A stretch of DNA of 64,000 nucleotides from Melampsora larici-populina 98AG31 (Eukaryota > Basidiomycota > Pucciniomycetes > Pucciniales > Melampsoraceae): contig NW_006768767.1 of the NCBI RefSeq assembly GCF_000204055.1, positions 141,927 through 205,926 of the forward strand, given 5' to 3'. The translations under genes and the position numbers were made by a program. How positions within the stretch are numbered: the first letter of the stretch is position 1; the number at the start of each line of letters is the position of its first letter. Below the pieces are notes generated by a model. The model did not search any database. It saw only the letters and a program-made list of their open reading frames with translations, and was not told the origin of the DNA. Shown one piece after another: positions 1-12,359 of this stretch.

Positions 1-2
1 GC

Positions 3-2004
3 TTATCTGCTCCAGAATCTGAGCATGCTCCGGTTTTCACAACCGATCTGGTACAGGGCACAACACATCTGACTACTAGTTCTGCCAACTCAAACAAACG
101 GAAGAAAACAGAGGTGAAAGCGACCAAGACGAAAAGAACAGGATCGGTTACCAAATCAACTAATCGACTCACCAAAAGAAAAGTCAAAGTTTCTAAAACA
201 ACCAATCAGGAGAATAAGAAAAAAGGAAAAGCTTCAAAGAAAGCAGGCGAAAGGTTTCCGATTCAAAGAGTTTTAGTTTATGATGATGAATTGAATGGAT
301 ATAGAGGAGCCAAATTGATTGGAATCGAAAACGAAGGAATTCGAATTTTAGATGATTCAGGAAAAGAAAAAGTATGTCAAATAGACGAATTAAGAAAGTA
401 TGAGATTAGAAGAGGAGATTTAGTGAAATATTTAGGAAATCGATTCAAAGAGATCGAATCACAAAGAACTGATATTAGAGTGGTGAAATCGGTGATTGAA
501 GTTCATAAAACTCAAGAGGATCGAATCGATTTAGATCCAGATGATTTGGTTTTATTAAGTTCTGTGATTGATTATCATCGGTTTTGTGATCAAGAACTTT
601 TAGCTGAAGAGATTGTGATTGGAGTTGAGTTTAAACTTGGAGAACTATTGGTTTTAGGAGATGAAAGTGATCGATTAAGTGATAGGAAATTGAATGAAGA
701 AGTGATTGAAGAATTACAAAAATTAATAGAAGATCAAGAAGATGAAAAGGTTAAGAAACTTATTAAATCTGAAGTTTGTACACCCGAAATTAAGAATCCA
801 TCAAATCGAAAACTGAATAGAATTAGAGAAGTGGAGAATAAGATAGGTGGAAGTGTAAGTAGCAAGATGTTTGAAGAGTTTGGATTAATTTTAACTGAAC
901 TGAAAAGTTCGGTTGAAATTCAAAAAGGAAGAAATGAAAGAAAAGTGAAAGTTGAAAATAAGAATCCGAATAATAAAGAAGAAATCGAAATTAAATTAAA
1001 ATCTAATGGAGGAAAAGTGATAGATGGAATCGATGAAATGATTGAGTTTATTAAACCTTTAAAAAGATATCAAACTAATCAAAAGAAAAGAAAAGTCAGA
1101 AGTAAAAGCTGTCCTTGGGAAGAAGAAGAGGATGATGATGATGGAGATGAAGACGAAGGGAATAGAAAGATTGAAATCGTGAAGAAAACTCATGAGTTTG
1201 ATCGATTAAAAGTGATTTTACTTTTAACTGATGGACCTGTAAAAACTTTAAAGTATTGGTTAGCTTTAGCATTAGGAATCCCATGTGTTTCTAATCAATG
1301 GGTAATTGATTCTTGTGAAGAAGTAAGTGAATTTGTTTATTCTTAGGATTCTATTCTTCTTTTTTTTCTGAATTGATGTCGTAATGTTTTTTGTTTGTTT
1401 GAATTTTGTAGGGTGCTTGTTTAGATTGGAAATCTTATCTTTTAAGTTCGGGTTATTCTAAACATTTAAAAACGTTTTGTTTTGGAAATCAAGTTGAAAT
1501 TTTTCAAAAATCTCAATTTGATTTAGAATCTATTCTTGATAGTTTTGAAAATCAAAATCTTTATCAATCTCAACATCAACAACAACAACAACATCCATTG
1601 AAATTATTTCACGATAAAACGTTTTATTGTTTAGTGAAAAAAAGTAATAAAATCGTAAGTTTTTGGAATTCTTGACCTTTATTTTTTATTGAAAACTAAT
1701 CATTTTGTTTTTTTGGCGGGGGAACATGGATTATATGTAGTGGTATAATAATGTTTGGTGGATATTATGTTGTTTAGGAGTTAAAGATATTAAATTTAAA
1801 ACGATTGAAAAATTTAAACAAGAAAGAAGATCAAGATTAAGAACGAAGAAAATTGATTATATATTAATTGAAGATGAATTAGAAATTGATCCAAATGAAA
1901 ATGAAAATGATTTTCAAAACTTGGTAGATTTAGATTGGATTAAAGAATCTTTAGTGTTTGGAAAAGTTTTGTATGCTTATAGATGGAAATTAATTCAAGA
2001 TTAA
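3..2004 (+). CDS. Rad9/Crb2/53BP1-like DNA-damage checkpoint protein, 3' part (tandem BRCT)
   Basis: The reading frame is open from the window edge, so the 5' end lies outside. I read three exons: up to 1322, 1412-1654 and 1741-2004. The introns are 1323-1411 (GTAAGT...TAG) and 1655-1740 (GTAAGT...TAG), both in frame. A basic Lys/Arg/Thr-rich stretch is followed by a Tudor-like segment (about 240-480, RVLVYDDELNGYRGAKLIGI). A charged acidic linker follows, then a BRCT domain with the LLLTDGP and ALALGIPCVSNQWVIDSC motifs spanning exon 1-2 (GACLDWKSYLL). A second BRCT lies in exon 3 and ends at LDWIKESLVFG. Tudor plus tandem BRCT is the architecture of the Rad9/Crb2/53BP1 mediators, which bind modified histones at DNA breaks and relay the checkpoint signal. 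Family is known; the orthology is inference. Codon use is strongly A+T-biased, typical of the host. Confidence 0.85.
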
Positions 2005-2620
2005 GATTTGGTTGTTGGGTTTTTTTGTTTGAGGTGGGGTGCCAGTGGAGAGCTGGGGGTTTGCATATATCATTGAAATTTGGAGATTATTTTACTTTAT
2101 TAAATTGTTTTGATTATGTATTCTTTTTTAAATGTATAGGTTCCCTGTTTTTTTTTGCATGCTTTGTTGTATGGTTATGAATTTATTTAAAGTTATTCGT
2201 ATATGTTTAGTACAGTGAAAACTTCAATCAATGCTGGGTTTGTAATCTTGTAACAAAAAAACAGTTTTTTCTTCATGTATATCTGGAGAAAGCTCAAATA
2301 ATGGATATCTTCGGAAATCATCTAGGATGGATAGTTTGTTGTTATGAAAGTTTTTATGGATCAAAAATATCTCTATGTAGTCATGATGATATTTCAACAT
2401 TCAAAGTGCAGAATGATGAAAACCGAACTTAATTATAGAACCCGATTGAAAAAAAAATGATGTCCCATGAAGAAATAACCGGAAGATTTGTTTTTGCAAA
2501 GGTGAAGGCTAAGAGTAACCGTGAAGGGAGTGAATGGAATTTCAATTTTTGAAATAGTGGAGTGGACTTGTCCATTTGAGTCATTTAAGCGGTCAAAAAC
2601 TGCCACACCAAGCAAAACTC

Positions 2621-4170
2621 TCAAATATTAGCCAAGCTGCCTTCAAGGTGGTCACACTCGCAGGCTGAGGAGATGTATCGGTTCTTCTCATCCTCTCGCC
2701 GACTCGTATTTTTTTCTTCAAGATCATCTCATCCAATCAAAATAATCGAACACCTGTCATTTGAAGCTGAAACTAGATGTCGTGTTGTCTGACCAAAGAC
2801 TGAAAGCCCATGGGATGATCGTATCACATCGAAGCCGAAGACTGTTATCCTTACAGCTTCCGAAGTCGATTTGGTATACCTATGGATCAGATCATGCTTG
2901 GTTCCAAGCATTATCTGCCTTAAGGGCTTTTGTTTGTCAAAAGATATTGGGCCGCGATTCGTCAGCCGACTTTGACATCTTCCTGAATCCTGCTGGAATG
3001 TATGTTTGGGGACATAGATGATTGAGAGGCTAGCTACCCCGCCAAAACATTGCTGTCACGCTTCGTTTTGGGAGCACCAAGCACAAGCATCTTGTACGCA
3101 TGGAATCCATCAAAGATATGAAATGTCAATTCGCTTGATCAACTTGAAGCTGAAAATCAGACCATGATCTCGAGACTTGAATTCGAGAATGAACTTCGAG
3201 ACTCAGTTGCCGAACCAATCGTTGCATATAGAATCCATCAAGAAGATAAGACTTTTGGTCATCGTATACTTTGATGCTCCTAGGTGTACGCGTAGTATCG
3301 ATCCACTAAATCAAAACCTGGCCTGGAAAGCTAAATTCGAGGATGAGGTTCGATCCAGACTTCCTCAACCGATTGGTGTCTTGAGAGGCGATCAAGAAGA
3401 TAACCCTTCTGGTGATCATGAACTTTGTAAGGTGCTTAAAGGTTTGAACAGTACTTCATGAGACTCTAGCTGCCGATCATAAAAGGTCTATTGTATCAAA
3501 ACACTCAACCAGAACATGGCTTCAAGACCTAAATGTGAGCATGGATTCGGAGCGCAACTCCCACAATCAAGGATTTTTTTGAGATGACATTTAGAAGATT
3601 AGACTCCCGGCCATCGTTCCTTGTAAGATTCTCAGAGGCGTAGACAACGCATGATGACATCGACTAGTATAGATGTCGATTGTAAAAGGTCTATCACACC
3701 GATCCAATCGATATGTGGAGTATCTGTGACATCTGGATCATCCGGAGCAGATCAAAACTGTCTTGATCCCACATCTCTGTGGGAAAGATGAAACAAGTGA
3801 AAGGAAAGCTCTAAAGGGAGGTTGACAAATGACCTATGAAGTCTTCTTGAGAATATCAAAGATGGGCACTACGCTATGATTTGCTAGAGCTCTTATTAAA
3901 CCTTTGGTCAAAGAGTACATTGTCCCAGAGCAACGATAAATTGCAGCTGAGGATGGTTGATAAGAATTAGAAAGCTTGCTTCCAAACGAATTCCGCTATT
4001 CACTCATATTATTGTGAATTTGGAAGTCATCAGCACCCAATATGCGGGCAAGTTAAAGAAAGCAGACCTTCACAATCACCAAATGTGTATGAATCCACGT
4101 ATGGAAACTCTGGGACGGCGGACGCACCTCAATGTATACATTTTCGGGGTCATCGAGTGAAGTTGTAAGG
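2621..4170 (-). pseudogene. Decayed minus-strand gene of block copy 1, unknown function
   Basis: The minus strand retains a coding-like C-terminus ending in EGSLANI and a stop at 2621-2623. Copy 2 has the same residues at the same place (stop at 24,179), and copy 3 has a diverged version ending in NI-stop at 29,007. Upstream fragments such as DDPEN around 4130-4150 match DPEN in copy 3 (about 30,270). No single frame runs through: copy 1 has a TGA where copy 2 reads TGG just before the final 40 residues. I do not recognise the product. It is best read as a relic of a gene once divergently transcribed from the 166-residue gene. Exact exon limits cannot be given. Confidence 0.45.
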
Positions 4171-4512
4171 TAATGGGCACGCATTTCCCTACAATAAAAT
4201 AATGTAATAGGCGATGCGGCGAGAAGAAGAAATTACGTACAGCTTCTGATTTATTATTTTGAGTACAAAGGGTAAAATAATGTATTAGCATTATCGTAAA
4301 TGTTCAGTCGACATTAAAAATGCGACCAAGGTGATGCTGATCCTGGTCATTATTTAGATCGTAGTGATTGTATTCTTTACTCAGAGAGCTTTCCACAACA
4401 CACCACACCGATTACGAACTCCACCTTCAGTTCCTTCCGCCTCATTTCAAATCCCATCCCTAAATCCCTCTCACAACCTCTTTCTTCACTTCAAAGACTC
4501 GTCTTGATCACA

Positions 4513-5333
4513 ATGCGTCCTCCTGCCCTCGATCTCAAGAATTGTAGAGTCAAGAAAGTGTTCACTAACAATGTCAACAATGTCAATTCAGTGAGCACTG
4601 GTTTCTTTCGCTCACTTTTCGACCCCCTCTAATCCTTTCATCCTTTCCATTTTCACTTCCTGACTCTTGTTTCTTTTACCTTTCAAGGGCGCCGCTTCCG
4701 GTAGCGAGCGAAGCCCCTTGGAATTAGAATTTGGTGGTCTCTCCCCTGCTAGACTATCCATCTTTAACCTTGAGGAACCTTTACCATCCCCGACTCTCGA
4801 ACGCCCCCTTCGCATCAGAAGAAGATCCACATCTTTAAGCGTTCTTTCTGGCGCAGCTGGTGATAATTCTATGGTATGTGCTGTTAACCCATTCACTTAT
4901 CTGGATCAATCTTCTTTTCTCTTGTTGACATATCCTTTTCCAATCTTCTCTTTCTCTTCCTTGACATCTTTCCACTTTGAATTATTCAAGACTTCCAACC
5001 CCTCTCACATTGCACCAAGACCTCGTTTCATCTACTCCGGCCCACCTTTGCTCATGAACCCCGATGGTAGTGTCAAATCCCCTCATCGAACACCAAACCT
5101 TATCATCAAGAGCACTATCAAGAAAGTTTGCCCCCGAAAAACTTCCTTGAAACCATTGGTATGTGTTCCCAAATTCCGATTATCAATCGTCTTTCATTCA
5201 GTTATCAATCTTCTCGCATTAGTTACTTATTTCTCTTGTACCACTTTTCCCTTTCAATTTGTAGAGCGAATTGTTATCTGCACAACGCTACAGAGTGCTC
5301 TACACCATTGTGGAGGAGCCCGAGGAAGAATGA
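4513..5333 (+). CDS. Unknown 166-residue protein, family copy 1 (four exons)
   Basis: Exons are 4513-4590, 4688-4873, 4991-5158 and 5265-5333, and every exon is a multiple of three. Introns start GTGAGC or GTATGTG and end in AAG or TAG. The start MRPPALDLKNCRVKKVF is the first ATG of the conserved stretch, and the same model works unchanged at 26,260 and 31,247. The protein is basic, Ser/Pro/Thr-rich and probably disordered (LRIRRRSTS; a central PRPRFIYSGPPLLMNPDG). It ends in a short helical tail (SELLSAQRYRVLYTIV) and acidic EEPEEE. There is no signal peptide or membrane segment. I do not recognise the family. Three copies keep frame, splice sites and stop although their neighbours have decayed, which argues that it is a real gene. 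Confidence 0.75.
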
Positions 5334-5605
5334 AGGGATAAACCCAAAGGCAAGAGAATGTTTGGGCGCAAGGTAAGATATCGGTATACTTTTTTTTTGA
5401 AATCGTTTCTAATCATTTTGAAAGGAAAGAGACTGACTAAGCCTTTTTCTTAATTTTCTCGCGGCCCACCCATTCAACCCGCAGTGCTCACTCTTCTGAA
5501 TATGCCAAATCTCTTGATTGATCCTTCATGTGATGGAATATTTGATGAACATGTTATGTAATGGTGGTTTCATATTTTTCAAAATTAGGATTTGGATTTG
5601 GAATT

Positions 5606-5745
5606 AGGATTGGGATTTATTAAAATTAGGAATTGGAATCAGGATTGGGATTTATTAAAATCAGGAATTGACATTAGGATTGGGATTCATTAAAATTAGG
5701 AATTGAAATTAGGATTGGGGTTTATTAAAATTAGGAATTGGAATT
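5606..5745. repeat. 35-bp minisatellite, four units
   Basis: Four head-to-tail units start at 5606, 5641, 5676 and 5711. Each begins AGGATTGGGATTTATTAAAA with few differences. Copies 2 and 3 of the block have about one unit at the equivalent place (27,340-27,400 and 32,320-32,390), so the array expanded only in copy 1. Confidence 0.85.
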
Positions 5746-6340
5746 GAAATTTATTTTATTGTCATCGTTTTTATAGCCATTGTATTGTGAGTATTGTGAG
5801 TATCTCAAAGATAGCGAGAACCTTGCTTTGTGAAAGTCTCTATCACACCTTGTTAAGCTATGGGCTCTGTATCAATTTCCAGTCTTCTCTTGCACCAAGA
5901 TACCTGGTTGAAGCTGGATATCTTCTTCAAAGTTTTCTGCCCGTTGATTGAGGATAGAATGGTGCCTTGGGTGATACTGTCAAAAAAAAGCCACATAATT
6001 TGCCTCTTTCAAAGAGGTGGCTACTGGGAATACTTTCTGCACTAATAAGTGCTTTTCACATGCGAGATGTGGAAAAACAGCATGCCTCATTCTCTCTAAA
6101 TCATGAAATACTAAGAGCAGTCATTGGCTCCTAACATATGGCTTTGGGTACTCGTCCTTTTGAGGCTCCCTGTTATTCACTTATGTGGCCTTGGATGTGC
6201 GCAAAGTGATTAGGGATTCAGATATCTCCTCAGCCCTTGTGAGGTGAGAGAGGCAAAGTGTTACTGTCTTCATACACTGGTCCAATAATTCAGGTATGAT
6301 CAGCTTTTGCAATGACATACACATCAATGCTATGCTCTAG

Positions 6341-8472
6341 GGTAACTTTGTGTAGACTATTGAATGTCACAGGTGCCCAAAGGCACAACGGCACCTGTGA
6401 AGTTCCATACAGATCACGCTCACACCCGGTGACTTTTTTGTGGCCCAGGGCGTGGCCGGGGCGTGGCCAGGGCCATGGCCTATGCCACGCATGGCCTTAA
6501 AAACATGGCACAATTCAACAATTTATACACGTTATAATGCCACCATCCTTCATGATATTTGCCGCGAAGACGGAACAAATCCAACTCGCCCTCATTGGAG
6601 CACAGAGAACACAAAATCACACAGAAGGGCCAGGGCAACGGCCGGGGCCTCGACCGTATTCACTTCTTAGTCCTAAAAATTCCTTTTTTATACCAAGGGC
6701 AATTAGGTAGCAGGTGCATTTGATAGACACAAGTATGAAGAGGTGAAGGTGGAAGGGAACCTCATGAGCTAATTTTGAGTTTAGGAAGTAGCATCGGTCC
6801 ATTGGGCCAATATCTTGTTTTGAGGCCATTGACCTGTCACTTATGGGGCCATATTTACTCAAACGGGGATTGACCTGGATTGACGTTGATGATTTGACTC
6901 TCTTTTGTAAGAAACCAAGTCTTCCAAAGGTATTTATTCAACTGTGATAGATTGGCAAACATGATCATGATCAAGGGACATCTTTCTTGTGACCTACTCC
7001 AGTCAAAGGTAAAATGTAGGAATTCCAAGGTGGCTGAATCCTAGGTTGGGTAGCTAGTGCACATTGCTTTTGATTGCTAAGAACAACAGATTTGATCAAA
7101 AACCCACAAGGAATGCACACAGCTCTTATTTGGATTCCATATTGTTGATTGATCAAGTAGACTAAAACTACAAACCAAAGCAAGACAAATTAATGCAAAA
7201 GTGAAACAGATACAACAAGTCTATTTTAGGTCAAGATAAATAATGCTACAAATAACTTGTAACTGATCCACTGGATAGATATTGAGAGATGTAATAACTA
7301 GAATAAAAATGATACAAGCTTAAAGAAAATGAAGGCCAATGAAAAGTACAACAAACTATATCTAAAACAACCTGAGCTTCCAAAGTATACTTTGAAGTAT
7401 AATTGATAGCCTTAAGACTTTCAATGTCGGCTTTTAGGTGCACTCCTTGCACTGGTCTTTAGATCCTTCATTATTGGAGCAGAGATGCTATCAATAGAGA
7501 TCTTCTGTTGCCAAGTTGGGCCAGCATTTGGTCCACCAAAACTCTTCACCATAGTTTTTTGAGGCGGAGTGAAGTGTACAGATTGAATGGCACAGTTTGA
7601 GGCCAAGTAGGATCTGGGAGAACCAAGTGTGGTGTGAAAATCACGGATATAGCTTGGAGATGCCAGGGAGACTGCAGCAAAATCTGGGGACAAGCCCAAG
7701 GAAGCAAGAGGTGGTGGTGATCCTCCAAACGGTGAAATCATGGACTGGCCGCAATTGTTGCTGGGGAACCATGGGCTGCCTAACACACCCACACTGTCAG
7801 GGAATTTGGAAGTTTTGCTGGCAAGGGGGATACCGGCCTTCACTTTGACATGAGTTGCGATGGGTTCTTTGAGATCAAGGGTCCCCAGCCATCCCGCTTG
7901 GCATGGAGGCATAGGTGGAGCCTTGCCACAGCACTAAAATTCCATAACGTTCCCGTTGTCATCATCTTTGTGATCAAGGTGAAATAATCGACTCATTGAT
8001 TGGGCAATACTATCACCGCGACGTCAACGGGTATCATTTGGAGACTTGGAAAGTCCGGCAGAGCTAGTACTGGCACGGATCCCACTTGGTTTGGGGGGAG
8101 GCGTGCTCATCTGCCAGTCTACCAAGTGGTATGTGGGTGGAGGAGGTAGATGTACCTGTTGAAGATTATATACAAAAACCATCAACTCTTGGATCAATGC
8201 ACCCTAGTCTTGACAACAGTTAGTACTCACAGTTGAGGATTTTTTTTCAATAGTTGATCCCTGCTGCATGATTGGGTGTGGTTGAGCAGACTAAAGAGAC
8301 AGGGGTGTTCTCTCTGCTTGGTGGAGACATAGTTGCAGCGGTTTGAGAGGCGGGGAATAGAAATGAATGTGCAAAGTTCATATTGAATTTTTTGTTAGCA
8401 AACTGGAGGTTATGATGAGAGTCAATTTGGTATGGAATGATTGTGATGCAAATGAATGTCAGCAAGGGTGCC
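6341..8472. other. No gene recognised; G+C-rich repeat patch at 6365-6660
   Basis: After the block homology ends there is an 11-bp inverted repeat (6367-6377 against 6390-6400, core CACAGGTG/CACCTGTG). It is followed by a patch of GGCCAGGGC-type repeats (6440-6500, echoed at 6630-6655). On the minus strand 7421-7912 is a 163-codon open frame rich in Ser and Pro without any motif I recognise, and I do not call it a gene. The remainder shows no coding structure. Confidence 0.4.
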
Positions 8473-9517
8473 ACTATACTATACTGATATGAGTATAGTT
8501 GGGTATATTATAATTAAAGGAAACTACTCGGGCCACACTCATCTTTGCTACGGCCACACTTCACGTGACTTGGCTACACATACTACATACATGTATTTAC
8601 TAGCCTTCAAATTCACGTTCCAGATCAATAATCCAGGGAAAACCAACACAGCCATTACCACCAACACAATCTCTAAAACATCAATTGGACATACAATGAA
8701 TGCTTGACATGATTATTTCATGGAAGCTGAAATGCTTGAATAACAATTACAAACTCTTGAAGAATCTAATCTGGAAGTTCATCAGCGTAATAATGCTGGA
8801 TTATGCTCACAATCACCATTGACTTAAATTGAAGGAGTCTGCAAATCGACCCCAAGCTTTATTTTTACTGTTTACCAACTACTTACTCAAGATATGAACT
8901 TGTGTTTCACTATGTAAGCTTAACAAAGCCCCTCACGAGCGCATTTTCCGCGCCCTCGAAGAGGCCCCCGTGAACATGTGCAATTAAAAACAATCATATG
9001 ATCACTTGGATCCAGTCTAAATCTTTACATTCTTCTATTCCTGAGAAATCCTGGGGTGATGTGAAAAACTCAGCAAACTAATCAGTGGTCTTGACTAAGT
9101 GTTTGATTCCCTGCCTCACTCCCATACCATCCAACTCAAATTGACTTTCCAATAACCTTCCTCAAGGTCTCTTGTTACCTACTGTCTCGCATCACAGAAA
9201 CAAATCATTGTAACCAACTCGATATAAAATGCATTGAGCAATCATGATCCAACCTGATCAAACATGACTGTTCAACGATTACATTTAAATCATCCCTTTT
9301 CCACCTCACTCTTCCGGCTTGTTTCCCAATCCTTTGATTGTCAAAGAAAAGAAAATGCACGGTTACATGTAGAGTGGTTAATACCAAAATTCTAATACGG
9401 AATACTTGTATGTATGTGTAGCCAAGTCACGTGAAGTGTTCCCGTAGCAAAGATGAGTGTGGCCTGAGTCGTTTCCATAATTAAATTGTACTATACTATA
9501 CTCAGTATAGTATAGTT
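8473..9517. mobile_element. Non-autonomous inverted-repeat element (MITE-like), about 1.04 kb
   Basis: The left end (8473-8600) and the reverse complement of the right end (9395-9517) match over about 120 bp. Both include ACTATACTATACTG at the tip, then CCACACTCATCTTTGCTACG and CACGTGACTTGGCTACACA. The interior has no coding capacity. The tips are made of the same TATAGT motif that forms the cluster just to the right, so the target duplication cannot be resolved. Confidence 0.65.
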
Positions 9518-9745
9518 GAAACTATACTTTTCTCAACTGTACTCAGTATAGTATCAATTGATCAACTATACATGGATCAGGGGTTCACAAGTTTTCCATC
9601 AGCATGTTCAACTATACTGCACAGTATAGTATAGTATAGATGAGTTTAGTTGTACTATACTATAGCAAGTATGGTTCAAGTACAGTATAGTTGAACTATA
9701 CTATACTGAGTATAGTCACAGTATAGCATAGTATAGTATAATGGC
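9488..9745. repeat. TATAGT/ACTATA palindromic cluster
   Basis: Dense imperfect inverted and direct repeats of GTATAGTATAGTTGAACTATAC occur interspersed with unique sequence. They overlap the right tip of the 1.04 kb inverted-repeat element. Confidence 0.7.
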
Positions 9746-11174
9746 AGCCTTGATGTCAGCCATACTTTTAAAATAATAGTGTTATCAAGAAACAAAGATG
9801 GAATGGGTCTACAAATAGGCAGGATAAAGGGAGAGAGGAAAGTTCAAGAGCTTAATGATGAGATTAAATAGAGTGCTTTGTATTGTAAGCAGGTTTTGTT
9901 TTTGCAAGAAAAATGTCAAGCAGATCAAGGATTGAGGTTGATTTGTTGATAAGTTGTGGATGATTTGTCCAAGATGAGAATAAAACAATGTAAGGTTTAG
10001 GTAATCCTCCCATTCAAAATCTTTCTTTCTGAATATTAGTTCAGAATTAAGCAGGCACCAGGAACCATCAAGCCATCTATAAATTACAAAGACGAGGTGG
10101 AATCAATATTCCATGCAAAGTGCATAATCTTCACTCAGGGTTGATTTAAACTGGTATCACATTCCAAGGTCAGCATCAATCAGCCCACTCTCAGTTCCAC
10201 ATATGCAATTTTGAATTTTCTATCTGTGCTCTGAAGAAGGGAAAGTTGAAATTATGTCCCTGATCAGTGATACCTTGCATGATTGCTGATCAATCAATCT
10301 TCATATCCTGACCAATAAAATTTGATCAGCTGTCCAAATTTGAAAGCCAAAAAAATTTATGTGTGAAACTTCAAGGCACATGTCATCCAGAGATCCATAC
10401 TTGACATTGAAATAGATGCAAGACCTTCTCCTCATTGCTTATGTACACTACATCAAAATGATTCCTTATGATGCCGTAAAATGCAAATGAAGGCAGATGT
10501 AAGATATGGCCTTTTTATTTGAGGTACAGGTTTGATGATCAATCAACCATGTCAAAAGTTGATACAAGGTCCCAAAATCAAGTGTTCATAGCCCATATTT
10601 CTGCCTGAATTCCCAAATCAAAAGCTCAGTCCAATCAGTTCAACAAACTCTTCATAAACAGTTTTATCCACTTATTCATGAACTCTGTAAGAGTAAAATT
10701 ATCAAGGTTCCTTAAACCTTTTTGAAGGAATTTTGATTACATAATTGTGCTCAACTCAAGAGGATTTGGGCCAGGTAATGCACTTGGAATACAATCAATT
10801 AAAAAGCGGTTAGTCATTGTGTCATACCATCATCAAGTGTTTTGGTATGCTGCCAAGTATGTGATTGTCAACCTCATAAATCAGTCCTAGCCAAGATATC
10901 ACTCTTGAATTAAAACCCACCCACATCACTTGATGATCACTCTCATTTTCAATGAGAATTTTTAGATTATCAAGCTCATCACTCAAAAATTGTGAGCTCT
11001 CAAAGCTCATTGATGCACAATGACTTCTATTTTCCCCTAATAAATAATCCTTTATCATTCAGTTGGGAAAGCTCACATTCAAAGAATTAGGATAGGTTGG
11101 TCATCAATTTTTTTCAAACAGTGGAGAATAACACTGGCTATCAAGCACATATTGACTCATGATATACACTCCCG

Positions 11175-11363
11175 GCATATTTGGCTTGGAGGCAAACGTC
11201 GGAGGAGTTCTCAGATGGCGCCTCAAGGAAAAGGGTATCTGAGGGATACCTCTGAGGCAAATTTTGGCCCTGACCCTTGCCTCGGATTGTATCCTTGCAT
11301 GGAGCTTCACTTGGAGTCAAAATCCAAGGACTCCTTGACTTTTTGCCTCCAAGCCAAATATGC
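11175..11363. repeat. Hairpin element with 22-bp perfect inverted repeats
   Basis: The outer 22 bases at 11,175-11,196 (GCATATTTGGCTTGGAGG...) are the exact reverse complement of 11,342-11,363. The 189-bp unit has no coding capacity, which suggests a small MITE. Confidence 0.65.
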
Positions 11364-12252
11364 TGGCTGTGATACTCACCAGGTAAAGTCAACCAAAATA
11401 ACAAAAAGTCATTTTTTCAAAAATCAACATTGTCATAAAAGTGTTGATCTGGGAGTCCTTGGGTGTAGTCTACTTCTTCAATGATAAAGAACATGTTCAG
11501 AAAGAACATGAAATACACAGAACTGGTAACACTGTACACAGAAGCACATTGAGAATTGTCTGAAGATCCAAATAAAATGATTGAAAGCTTCAAATCTTTC
11601 AATAACATTCACAGGATTGGAGAGCCTGGCAAATTGGAATTATATGATCCTTGCTTCAATCTTCAACCTCTCTTCAATTTACACATATCCAATCAACTCG
11701 AGATATTGTTATCATTTGGGTAAATATCTTCTTGAAATACCTTCTTGGGTAGATTTGAAAGTCAAAATTGCTATCAAAGATCAATTCTTGCAGATATTGG
11801 ATAATTTGGAGTATATACAAAAAAACAATATGACTTGGCCTAGAGTAGTCTATGTCAAATTATAACCAGTTTAATTAACAAGTGCAATATTTCTAAGAAC
11901 AGCAAGATGACTTTGAGTGAATTGATATCACATAGAGCCTTTCTTGGTATAAGAAGCTTACAATCCTTGGGAAATTGGTAGATGGGGAGTGTTACACACT
12001 ACATGAATCAGATGAATTTTCCAAATTGGCTGTATAAAAAAAGAACAAGTGCATTTCTATGATTTCTGTGATGTGATAATCTCTGAAACCTTATGCATCA
12101 AAGGTGGTTTCTTTTGGGGTGTGCAATCATGAAGGAGTGACAAGCCTAAGGCAGTCCGTCAGAAAGAGATATGCTTGTGCCGTGGTGTTGGCAATGTTGC
12201 TACCATCCTGAGGCAGTGATTCTGAGCCAATAGCCGCACTAATTTTCTGTAC

Positions 12253-12359
12253 AATTTTTTCAATTGAGCAGAAATAAAGAATCCGGAATGGATTTGAGAA
12301 AAATGGATTCAACACAGAATCCATTCCGGATCCTTTATTTCTACTCAATTGAAAAAATT
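12253..12359. repeat. 107-bp hairpin with arms of about 42 bp
   Basis: The arms 12,253-12,294 and 12,318-12,359 are near-perfect reverse complements (AATTTTTTCAATTGAG... against ...CTCAATTGAAAAAATT). The loop is about 23 bases. It would fold into a long stem if transcribed; a MITE relic is the simplest reading. Confidence 0.7.

Larger units (their letters stand above)
2220..6340. repeat. Segmental repeat block, copy 1
   Basis: This stretch is collinear with 23,680-27,400 (copy 2) and 29,000-33,030 (copy 3). Landmark matches to copy 2 are the start around 2240-2300 against 23,690-23,760, the conserved promoter stretch 4240-4400 against 25,970-26,120, and the gene at 4513. Downstream of the gene, homology to copy 3 continues to about 6340 (compare 6290-6330 with 32,980-33,020). 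Copy 2 stops matching near 27,410. The block holds a decayed minus-strand gene and an intact plus-strand gene in divergent arrangement. Confidence 0.85.

Noticed and set aside
7421..7912. 163-codon minus-strand open frame
   Set aside because: No motif, no splice partners, composition not clearly coding; kept only as a remark.
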